From Deinandra increscens subsp. villosa (Eukaryota; Streptophyta; Magnoliopsida; Asterales; Asteraceae): a DNA stretch of 64,000 nucleotides. The notes beneath the pieces are model-generated. The model saw only the letters and a program-made list of their open reading frames with translations. It was not told the DNA's origin and made no database searches. The position numbers and the translations under genes are program-made. Location of the stretch: the NCBI GenBank assembly GCA_039602395.1, contig JBCNJP010000010.1, positions 30,011,414 to 30,075,413 on the forward strand, in the 5' to 3' direction. This document shows, piece by piece, positions 56,327 through 64,000 of this stretch; the stretch's first letter is position 1; every line of letters starts with the position of its first letter.

Positions 56327-57961
56327 CTTGAAGAAGAAGAACCGATGTATGACGATCCGGTGGATGAACCCGCCGGAAGAGCCACGTGGAGACACTTAAT
56401 TAATTAATTTAGTTATATTTATGTTTAAATTTAATTTTATATATGTTTAATATACATATTGTTTAATTAATTTTGGGTTTTATTATCAGTTTGAACAATC
56501 CCCCCCCCCCCCCCCTTAATTAAAACTTTTCACCACAAATTTTGAACTTCCCACCATTAGTTCAAATTTCACCCAAAATTTTGAACTAAATGTACTTATT
56601 ATTGATTCATCACTAGTTTCGTCTCATGGATGTTCATGAACGAATAATAACGCAACAAGGAGCTTCAACAGGCGACGCTAGCGATTCTTGAGAATTTCCA
56701 TGTGTTTTGGGAGACCAATCTGTCCAGAAAATGGTAATTTTCAAGTTATTCATTATTTACAGTTTGTTTTCATAAAATTGTTTGTTTTGTTTATTATTGA
56801 TACACGTTTATCTTGGGATCCCTACATTTGTGTAAAATTATAGTTACAGATCGATAAAATTCCGTTTCATACAAAACTAGGAAGGGATTATATACTTTCT
56901 TACATGACTGTGGGAGCATGCTAAACTAGTTACTTTATGCTAAGAATGTTGAGGTCATGTTACAAGTGTTGGTGGGGGTGGGGGTGGGGGTGGGGGGGGG
57001 GGGTTGGATACAAGAATGTTGATGAACCTCCATTCTTCTTTATATAAAGTGAAGACATAATGTGTTCCACTCTTCCCTTTAGACGTCTTTTGTTTATAAC
57101 ATATCAAATAATAGGATCTTTATGTGATACATTAATAAGAACTAATTTATTTCCAGCAACATGTTTGTAGGATCATGTTAGAAGAATAAAAGAGTGTTGA
57201 TGTCAAGCATCTGCTACATTATTTTATGCTACATTTTATGAATTTTCAAACTTTTAATAACGTGCAGCTTTCTTATTTGTTTACTGTTTCATCTGATACA
57301 TTCGGTGTATTTCAAACTTTATTTTCTGCATGCTTTCTTATTTATGTACTTTGTTAAAAAGCATCTAACTACATTTTGTTAATTGTACAAAATTCAAGGA
57401 TGAATCCATCAAACTTGATCACATGGAAAAACGTGAGTTGGAACTTAAAACAGAGAGACTTCTGCATGATGAAAAAATGAAGAACTTAAGGCCCTCTTCT
57501 TGAAGATTGAAGAATCGGAGAAAAGACTTGATCTACTTATAGCTCATCTGTTTGCACTTGGAACACCGTTACCACAACAACTTAATGCTCCGGCATCTAT
57601 AGAGGTAATTTTTACATCACAACTTAATCATACTTTCAAAACTACCTTATAACATTTACTTTTTACCAATCCAAAAACATTGTTCTAGGTAACTTCTAAG
57701 GAGATTTCTAGTGGATCTAACCACAGCACTAATCATGCTGACATACACACAACGGTTAGTATTTGTCAAACTCATTATTGGTTTGATTGCTGATTTTAAT
57801 AAAGTAATTAATTGAACTGTAGGGCATTAAATCGGTGGCCGATCAACCTCATCTAAAGCGGTTGGAAAGAAAAAGGTAAATGTTTTCCAATTAAGTTTCA
57901 TTCCGTTCTATAGTATCACATTAATCTGTTTGGGATTGTCATAATGTTATTTGGTACCTCA
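56327..57961 (+). other. Unassigned region with gene-fragment remains
   Basis: The left edge continues the acidic frame from before the solo LTR (DDPVDEPAGRATWRHLIN, stop near 56404). A C run stands at 56496-56513 and a G-rich tract at 56973-57003. At 57400-57605 a coiled-coil-like segment (IKLDHMEKRELELKTERLLH, then, after a frame change, LFLKIEESEKRLDLLIAHLF) ends at a GT donor-like site (GAG|GTAATT). Short exon-like pieces follow near 57690-57755. It resembles the remains of a spliced gene, family unknown. Confidence 0.4.
56973..57003 (+). repeat. G-rich tract with quadruplex potential
   Basis: Four or more runs of five G separated by single T, then a run of twelve G. It matches the G3+N1-7 quadruplex rule very strongly. 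Homopolymer length may also be a sequencing uncertainty. Confidence 0.8.
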
Positions 57962-58319
57962 TGTTAGAGCATATTCCTATGCTAACGTTGTGTCTCGTGT
58001 ATTGTATCTAGTCAAGAGCTTCTGTGTGAGTTAGTTAGTCATCTGGCCGGATCACATGATCCGCCGGACCAGTTGATACGGCGGACCAGATGGTCTGCTG
58101 GTGGTCCGCTGGCTTATGACTAAGTAACTATAAATAGCTTGTTAGAGAGAGTGCTTACCAGTTCTGTCATTTCTATATCTCTCAACTGTGTGTAACTGAA
58201 GGTGTTCCTCTCTCTAGTTTGTAACCTCTTAGTGAATCAATAAAGCAAAGCTTTATTTACTTCTTGTTGTTATCCAATTACTGAATCATGCTGTAGTAAG
58301 ATCGAATCGTGCTTTTACA
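57962..58319 (+). repeat. 5' LTR of the gag-only Copia element (358 bp)
   Basis: Starts TGTTAGAGCATATTCC, ends CGTGCTTTTACA. It contains the TATA box TATAAATA (58129-58136), a polyadenylation signal AATAAA (58239-58244) and several (A)TCCGCCGGACCAG-type words (58045-58112). Confidence 0.88.
58129..58136 (+). promoter_or_regulatory. TATA box of the gag-only element
   Basis: TATAAATA inside the LTR, about 110 bases before AATAAA. This spacing fits U3-R with a short R. Confidence 0.7.
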
Positions 58320-58321
58320 AG

Positions 58322-58333
58322 TGGTATCAGAGC
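58322..58333 (+). other. Primer-binding site of the gag-only element
   Basis: TGGTATCAGAGC, a perfect match to the initiator Met-tRNA complement, two bases after the LTR end. Confidence 0.93.
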
Positions 58334-58557
58334 ATTCCAGGTTGCTCTACTGCTGTGATTTGGTAAGTTTTCGAAATTCTAGAGAGAGAAAGTTTGGGTT
58401 TTCTACGTTTTCCATCAATTTTTCATAAGTCTGAGTGATTCCGAGGATAAAAATGATTTCTGGATGTTCCTGGAGTGTTTTCGCATCATACTGATCCAGT
58501 ATCTAGCTTCAATTGTCGAAATCTGTGAAAATCAGTCGATTTTTGTGTTTTCTGCAT

Positions 58558-58852
58558 CTGGTCCGCCCGACGAACAGTCTGATCCGCCGTTTGATCCGCC
58601 AGGCAATCTTCATTAGTCTGATCCGCGACAGTTGCAGCGTACCAGTGTGATCCGCTGAAAATTCTAGTCCGCCGTACCAGTTTTGATCCGCCGTATCAAA
58701 ATCTGATCCGCCGTACGAAATTTGATCCGCCGGACGAAATCTGATCCGGATCTGGTCCGCTAGTACAAATCTGATCCGCCTGGTTAGTTTGATCCGGAAC
58801 TGGTCCGCTGATAATATTTTGATCCGCTGGAGTTGTTGGTCCGCTGGCAGAA
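58558..58852 (+). repeat. Array of TGATCCGCC-type words in the leader
   Basis: About sixteen copies of (C/T)TGATCCGC(C/T)G or TGGTCCGC(C/T) separated by 10-20 variable bases, continuing the same word seen in the LTR. The stretch is GC-richer than the rest. Together with its complement CGGCGGAC it can form many alternative stems. Confidence 0.88.
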
Positions 58853-59054
58853 TAGTGATCTTCACTAAAACTGACGTAACTTGCAAACCGTTTGGAGTTA
58901 CGAAACCCAATACCAGCCAAAACGTTCGTCTTTCAGAGATCTAGAACGTGTACCCGCCTATGGCCAGTACCGTCAAGTTTTGACCCCCAAAATCCGCTTG
59001 GAAGACGCCCGTTTTTTAGTTTTAAGTTTTCGCGTTCGGTATTGAAATTTCAAA

Positions 59055-62000
59055 ATGAGCGACTTTCACGCTTTTTCAGCTGTTCAATCATCAATGCAAG
59101 CCATATTGAACTATGATAACGAGATAGGAACAACTCAGAAAGTTCCTAAGTTACTTCGATTGGAGGATTATGAGAATTGGAAGCAACGATTTGAATCATT
59201 TGTTAATGCTCTTGACATTGATTTGTGGATTTCTATTGAACAAGATTATACATATCCTAAGAAAAATGGAGAACCAATTCCAAGAAGTGATCTTGATGAA
59301 GATCAAAGGAAAGTGTATGCCAGAGAAAAGAAAACGTATGCAAATCTCACAATGGCTTTACCAAGAGAACTCTTGCATCAATTCAAAAATTGCACAACAT
59401 CAAAAACATTATGGGATGCACTGAAGGATAGATGTGCAGGAAACGAGCAATATAAGAAGAGTCGAAAGAAAGTTTTGTTAAAGGAGTTTGATAACTTCCA
59501 GCATTGTGAAAAAGAGAGTATTGCAGATTTGATTTCTAGATTTTCTCATCTGATTAATGAACTCGATGTTGTAGGAGTCCAGAAAGAAAAAGATGACTTG
59601 AAGGAAAAATTTCTGGAAGCTTTACCGGAAACATGGGAGAACTTTGTTATGATGCTTGCTAATGATCCAAATTATTCAAGTTGGACTTTCAATCAATTAT
59701 TAAGCAAGTTACAAGCTCGAGAAATGGAGTTACTTGTAAAGAAATCAGCAATTCCATCAGTTCAGAATCCTGCAGTTTATTTTGGAGAGAATTCTGCTAC
59801 TGCCCATGCTAAAGCTAAATCAAATTCTATTTCAAGCAGTAATCCACCAGTAACAGCATTTCTTGCTGGAAAGTCAGATAATGGTGGATATTCTTCAGGT
59901 TGTAGTTTTACTATTCCTGATAAATCATCAAGCAAGTCAACTTCTAATCAAGCAACCGAAGATCTAGCTGCTTTGCTATCTGCTTTTATATCTTCTTCGT
60001 CTGGAGCTATATTTCATCAAATTGGTCAGTCTTGTTTGTATGGCGAGGATTTAAATAACCTGGATGACGATCAATTGAATAAACTCGATTTGGAATGGCA
60101 ATTTGCTATGGTCGCGGAAAAGGGAAAGAGATTTATGCAGAAACATGGTAAGACATCTATTTTTCAAGGACAAACACTTGGCTTGGATAGAAAAATGATT
60201 AAATGTTTTAAATGTGCCAAACATGGACATTTTGCTCGCAATTGTCCTACCAAGTCATCTGACAAGGATATTTCCAATAAGAATGGTCAAGATAAAGATG
60301 TTACAGCTATGATATCTCATACTGATGAAGGTTATGATTGGGCTAAAGATTTTCCAGATGAATCTGCATTCGTGGTTCATTCTCAAGACAGTTATGCATT
60401 GATGGCAAATATTGAGGTTGAATCGAGTGGGTATACATCTGAGACCAGTAAATCTGACTTAAGTCATTCTGATTCCGAAATGAGTGGTTACGAATCCGTG
60501 TGTGAATTTTGTTCACAAAAGGATAGTCGAATTACAGGTTTGATAAAGGAAATAGAGTGTCAATCTGTTGAAATCAAACGAAAGGATGAAGAATTGGAGA
60601 GTTTCATCAAGAAATGTCAGGAATTTAATGAAGTTTCCAAAACAAATGCAGAGTTACTCAAGGAAAAGAGTGTGTTGGTGACAGAATTAGCGAATGTTCA
60701 GAAACAATTGTCAGAAAGCTGTATTCAGAATGATCAACAAAAGTTACAACTTCAACACGAGAATGATGAGTTCATGTCAAGAATTGTCAAGCTTACATCT
60801 ATCAATGAAAAGTTGGTCAAGGAGGTTGCAGAATATAAGTCTCAAGCTCAAGATGTTAGTGAAGATTTTGAACAGTTATTTCAAAAATCTGTCAAAAAGG
60901 TTGAAATACTTCAAACATCAAAGGATGAACTTCAGAAGGCATTGGATGAAGTTACTGCTGATAGAACTCAATATCAGATTGTTCAGTCTGAATTGCAGGA
61001 TACAATCACTTCTTTAAAGAAAGACAAAAATTTATTAACAAGGAATATTGAGATATATAAGGAAAGAGTGGATAAAATTACCAAAGAAGTGCTTGCTGCT
61101 CATGATGGGATGAGACGAGAAAAATCACTAGTCAACACCACATCTGAGAAATTGATTCAATCAGAAAAAGTTCTTGCTGGAGCTCAGAAGATCATAGCTG
61201 ATTTGAAAGTTGAGATTCTCGATCTCAATCGTCAATTGCATAACTTGAAGAATTCTCATTCTTTTACAAGTTATTTGTGTCAAGACGACAATTTCAAGAA
61301 GGTATTTGGAGGTGATGATTTTAATCAAATTCCTCATCCAGTGATTCAAACAGAGTCTGTTGTTGATTTGAACACTCCAGTGGTAAACAAAGATTATTCT
61401 GAATTTGTATCTGCGAAGTGTGAGAAAAAGGAATCACAGTGTTCAATCAAGCATGTTGGGACAGAAGAGAAGAAAGGGTCTGAAGAAAGGTTGGCTGCTG
61501 AGCTTGTTCAAGCTAATAATTTGAAGGGTATTAAAGCTAAATTTACTGAGGTTGCTCAAGCTGGTTCTTCTACGTCTCAAGTAGATTTATCAAAGTTACC
61601 TGGTTATAAACGATCTGGTTTGGGTAATCATACTCACAAAGTTGTTCAGAAAGTTGAGAAGAACAAGCCAAAGAAGACTCCTAAGGCGAAGAAAGATACT
61701 AGTCTTGAACAGATATATCATCTGGCGCAGGTATTTGTATCCACCATGGAAAAAGGTTTTGGAGGGAAGCAAAAGAAGAAAGGTTCATCTGCAAGTTCAC
61801 CGAACGAATCTTCTTCATCTGGTTCTAATGCTACACCTCAGAGTCCTACTTCGAAATGGGTACATTCTAACCGATTTCAGGTTTTTGATGATGTTTCTGA
61901 TGAGTCTGAATTTTCTGATAAATGTCATCCAGTTCAGGACAAGTCACAATTTAAACGTTCATATCGTTTGTGCTATCAATGTCGCCAAAAGGGACATATC

Positions 62001-62285
62001 GCACAGAATTGTCCTGTCACTGTTAAAAGGAAATTTTCTGGAAAAACTGCCACGATAATTGATGAATCCGGCAGAATTTTTAATGACTCACCAACATCAC
62101 ATTTTAAAACAAAACATTTCAAAAGTGAGTCTAGTGTTGGTGATTCATCACATGATGGTGTTTCTGTGAAAACTGCACCTGCAAAGACGCAGTGGCGACC
62201 TAAAGTGGTCAGCAAAGTTGCAACTGACTTTGTGGAAGACACTGGTCGACCAGAAGCTGTGTGCTTCGGGTCATTTGAGTACTAA
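59055..62285 (+). CDS. Intact Gag polyprotein with UBN2 domain, coiled coil and two CCHC knuckles
   Basis: An uninterrupted 1076-residue ORF, much longer than a usual Copia Gag. Residues about 35-230 form the capsid-like UBN2/gag domain (LRLEDYENWKQRFESFVNAL, LWDALKDRCAGNEQYKKSRK, HLINELDVVGVQKEKDDLKE). The first zinc knuckle is C384-FK-C387-AKHG-H392-FARN-C397. Residues about 480-790 are a heptad-rich coiled coil. A Lys/Ser-rich segment follows, then the second knuckle C973-YQ-C976-RQKG-H981-IAQN-C986. No DSGA protease motif follows; the ORF ends in VCFGSFEY. The first ATG after a 720-base leader is chosen. It would assemble particles and bind RNA through the knuckles; copying must come from enzymes in trans. 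Intactness without pol suggests selection on Gag or recent origin (inference). Confidence 0.9.
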   Translation: MSDFHAFSAVQSSMQAILNYDNEIGTTQKVPKLLRLEDYENWKQRFESFVNALDIDLWISIEQDYTYPKKNGEPIPRSDLDEDQRKVYAREKKTYANLTMALPRELLHQFKNCTTSKTLWDALKDRCAGNEQYKKSRKKVLLKEFDNFQHCEKESIADLISRFSHLINELDVVGVQKEKDDLKEKFLEALPETWENFVMMLANDPNYSSWTFNQLLSKLQAREMELLVKKSAIPSVQNPAVYFGENSATAHAKAKSNSISSSNPPVTAFLAGKSDNGGYSSGCSFTIPDKSSSKSTSNQATEDLAALLSAFISSSSGAIFHQIGQSCLYGEDLNNLDDDQLNKLDLEWQFAMVAEKGKRFMQKHGKTSIFQGQTLGLDRKMIKCFKCAKHGHFARNCPTKSSDKDISNKNGQDKDVTAMISHTDEGYDWAKDFPDESAFVVHSQDSYALMANIEVESSGYTSETSKSDLSHSDSEMSGYESVCEFCSQKDSRITGLIKEIECQSVEIKRKDEELESFIKKCQEFNEVSKTNAELLKEKSVLVTELANVQKQLSESCIQNDQQKLQLQHENDEFMSRIVKLTSINEKLVKEVAEYKSQAQDVSEDFEQLFQKSVKKVEILQTSKDELQKALDEVTADRTQYQIVQSELQDTITSLKKDKNLLTRNIEIYKERVDKITKEVLAAHDGMRREKSLVNTTSEKLIQSEKVLAGAQKIIADLKVEILDLNRQLHNLKNSHSFTSYLCQDDNFKKVFGGDDFNQIPHPVIQTESVVDLNTPVVNKDYSEFVSAKCEKKESQCSIKHVGTEEKKGSEERLAAELVQANNLKGIKAKFTEVAQAGSSTSQVDLSKLPGYKRSGLGNHTHKVVQKVEKNKPKKTPKAKKDTSLEQIYHLAQVFVSTMEKGFGGKQKKKGSSASSPNESSSSGSNATPQSPTSKWVHSNRFQVFDDVSDESEFSDKCHPVQDKSQFKRSYRLCYQCRQKGHIAQNCPVTVKRKFSGKTATIIDESGRIFNDSPTSHFKTKHFKSESSVGDSSHDGVSVKTAPAKTQWRPKVVSKVATDFVEDTGRPEAVCFGSFEY

Positions 62286-63978
62286 TCATTTAAACCAGTG
62301 TGCAGGTATTCCTAGAAGACCCGTTGGTGATTGCAAAGTTGCTGATGGAGGAGTATTCTGCGTTCTTAACTTAAATTGAATGCTTCATATTTCTACACTG
62401 AATTTTTCTGAAAGCTTAAACTGAAAAGGTATCAGTATCGATTGGTCAATTTTCTTTGTTTTACGTTTTGTATGTAGGTTAGGGGGAGAAAATTGAAAAG
62501 CCAAAAATAGCGTTTTTTTTTTGTTTTTGTTTGTGGTAAAATGAAAATCCAAAAATAGAGTTTTCATTTTAAGGGGGAGAAATTGAAAATACAAAAACAT
62601 CGAAAAATGGAAAAATACAAAAACATTGAAAAATGAGAAATTGTATCCAACATGATTGGGAAATGATGGTACATTGGCTTACTTGTCTGACTCATGGATA
62701 AATTAGATGAAAAAGCCATAAGATCATTGTTTGATGTACTTGGTAGGCTCGGCATTAAATCAGAAAGTATTCAGATGTGATAAACACTAAATATTAATGC
62801 TTGACCAAGTGGACAACATCTTGATGCATATTTCATGATATATCAAAGAAAAGATATGTGAAAAAGAAAATGAGAAGTCACTGTGTATACATGTGTTCAT
62901 TTTGCAAAGATTTAAACTTGTTTGATTTTCTTTATTTTGTCAAACGATCGGACTTTCTCTGCGTGTCGAAAGACCGACCTGATTGTTGTTCGTTTGACGT
63001 TCTGCTTTATTTTCTTTGGTGTTTCGTATAACTCATCGGACTTTCTCTGCGTGTACGGGAGTACCGACCTGATTGTTGTTGGGTTATACAATTTCAACTT
63101 GTTTTATTTTCTTATTTTGTTAAATCCGAGGCCTTATCTGCGTATCGAAAGATCGACCTTAAGGTAGACGATGTAACGTTCTTATTTCTTTTTGCATGGA
63201 ACACAGTTGACTGAATCATGAATACAATCATTATGTGATTAAATCACAAATGAAGTCACAAAGTGTGATATAAAAAGCAAAAACATATCTGAGTATGTCT
63301 GATAGTGTGGGGTACACTGGTCAATGCAAGTCTAATCAATACAATAACATATCCAGATGGTATGAGTATGATTGTGCCTGAGTTTAGAATGGATAATTTA
63401 TACCAGTAATCGACATGACTTATGTGCTGAAGTAATTGAAATTGAAGTGTAGTTCAGCATGTTATGACCAATATGATCCCAAGTTGTGATCTTTCTCGCA
63501 AAAGACAAAAATAGTGTGTGATTCAGTATTTCATTTCTGTATTGCATTTATGTTTCATATCTGAAAAATCCAAAAAGATTTTAGGTGTGTTTTAGCATAA
63601 AGTTTCAAAAAGTCAAAAAGATTTTATTTCTTATTTGTTTTCGACCGATCGATACAAGATACGAAATCAAAATTTCAAAACTATATCTTGGATTCTCGAA
63701 GAGAAGTTTTGCGCCAAGATTAATTTAATTTTCAAAAGAAAAGGAAAGCCGCGTTTCTGTCTTCTGAAATTGCAGGTTATCTGAGTGAGTAGACTCAAGC
63801 ATGGTGAACGGGGGAGTATGTTATATCTTTCGCAAGTGGATCTTGAAGTTCAAAGTCTGTTCAAGATTGATCCAGCCATGCAAGCTCTGTTTCTAACATG
63901 ATTTCAAGTCAAAAATCGGATGCAGCAATGTTGCAGATTGAAGACTGAAGTTTAGTTGGAATATAGATACACTACACG
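62286..63978 (+). other. 3' non-coding region of the gag-only element
   Basis: No ORF over 81 residues with family resemblance and no pol motif. It contains PPT-like GGGGGAGAAAATTGAAAA (62479-62497) and AAGGGGGAGAAATTGAAAAT (62571-62590), then three repeated hairpin units (62939-63178). Sirevirus genomes normally show the repeated GGGGGAGA words near the integrase or 3' end. Confidence 0.75.
62939..63178 (+). repeat. Three repeated stem-loop units with paired changes
   Basis: Unit 1: GTCAAACG (62939-62946) pairs with CGTTTGAC (62991-62998), enclosing TCGGACTTTC (62948-62957) pairing with GAAAGACCGA (62968-62977). Unit 2: GTATAACTC (63026-63034) pairs with GGGTTATAC (63081-63089), enclosing TCGGACTTTC (63036-63045) with GGGAGTACCGA (63057-63067). 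The loop TCTGCGTGT and the CCTGATTGTTGTT linker are conserved. The outer stems differ in sequence but keep pairing. Unit 3 (63118-63178) is diverged, keeping TATCTGCGTATCGAAAGATCGACC. Confidence 0.8.
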
Positions 63979-63991
63979 TTAAGGGGGAGTT
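63979..63991 (+). other. Polypurine tract of the gag-only element
   Basis: TTAAGGGGGAGTT immediately 5' of the TGTTAGAGC that matches the LTR start. Confidence 0.88.
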
Positions 63992-64000
63992 TGTTAGAGC
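63992..64000 (+). repeat. First nine bases of the 3' LTR of the gag-only element
   Basis: TGTTAGAGC equals 57962-57970 and follows the PPT. The rest lies beyond the window. Confidence 0.8.

Larger units (their letters stand above)
57962..64000 (+). mobile_element. Gag-only Ty1/Copia (Sirevirus-like) retrotransposon, right LTR cut by the window edge
   Basis: 5' LTR 57962-58319, PBS 58322-58333, leader with a word array, one Gag ORF 59055-62285, 1.7 kb non-coding, PPT 63979-63990 and TGTTAGAGC at 63992-64000, identical to the start of the 5' LTR. No protease, integrase or RT motif is present on either strand between Gag and PPT. Purine stretches GGGGGAGA recur in the 3' part as in Sireviruses. 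This is the arrangement of a non-autonomous 'TR-GAG' element. The TSD would be CCTCA (57957-57961). Confidence 0.88.

Noticed and set aside
62939..63178. Three spaced repeats as a CRISPR or tRNA cluster
   Set aside because: The units pair internally but have no cloverleaf, no CCA/T-loop words and no equal spacers. A retrotransposon 3' hairpin array fits better.

Overview
The window is repeat-rich nuclear DNA of a flowering plant. The transposon lineages (Tat-type Ty3/Gypsy with an antisense gene, Sirevirus-type Ty1/Copia with extra 3' ORFs, plant L1-like LINEs, PIF/Harbinger, hAT) and their protein flavour suggest a eudicot, probably Asteraceae. That assignment is recognition, not a search result. 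I see no intact host gene, rRNA, tRNA or CRISPR array. Almost every base can be placed in a mobile element, and many insertions can be delimited exactly by target-site duplications (TSDs).

Layout. 1-1690: AT microsatellites carrying a candidate Helitron and at least two inverted-repeat MITEs. 1691-38782: a tandem array of a large-LTR, apparently non-coding retrotransposon on the minus strand, in the order internal - LTR_A (truncated) - internal (short) - LTR_B (3.7 kb) - internal - LTR_C. The array is itself full of insertions: a 5'-truncated LINE (1980-5064), a hAT relic (5900-6770), a MITE (10996-11290), a Tat-lineage Gypsy element (15257-30004) and a short-LTR Copia element (33070-37781). 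The Tat element in turn carries a PIF/Harbinger transposon inside its integrase (19280-22883) and an ORF2-less LINE inside its 5' LTR (27690-29973). 38783-53032: a Sirevirus-like Copia element on the minus strand. It has a 5' LTR at 52317-53032 and extra 3' ORFs, its RT is split by a 5.3 kb solo LTR (43555-48841), and its gag region is shortened and holds a hAT element (51199-52111). 53033-57961: unassigned sequence with an unknown coding fragment split by a 2.5 kb solo LTR (53786-56321). 57962-64000: a plus-strand Copia element with an LTR, PBS, an intact 1076-residue Gag ORF, no pol, a structured 3' region, a PPT and the first bases of its 3' LTR.

The only large undamaged ORF is the Gag of the last element. 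The other coding regions carry stops, frameshifts or deletions. The observations most worth following are: (1) repeated hairpins with paired changes in the 3' non-coding region of the gag-only element; (2) short words repeated many times inside single elements (ATCCTGGG in the Tat element, GCGAAACT in the 2.5 kb solo LTR, TGATCCGCC in the gag-only element); (3) an intron-containing gene antisense to gag-pol in the Tat element; (4) the three-LTR tandem array with templated filler DNA at a deletion junction; (5) a LINE that kept ORF1 and its 3' tail but lost ORF2.
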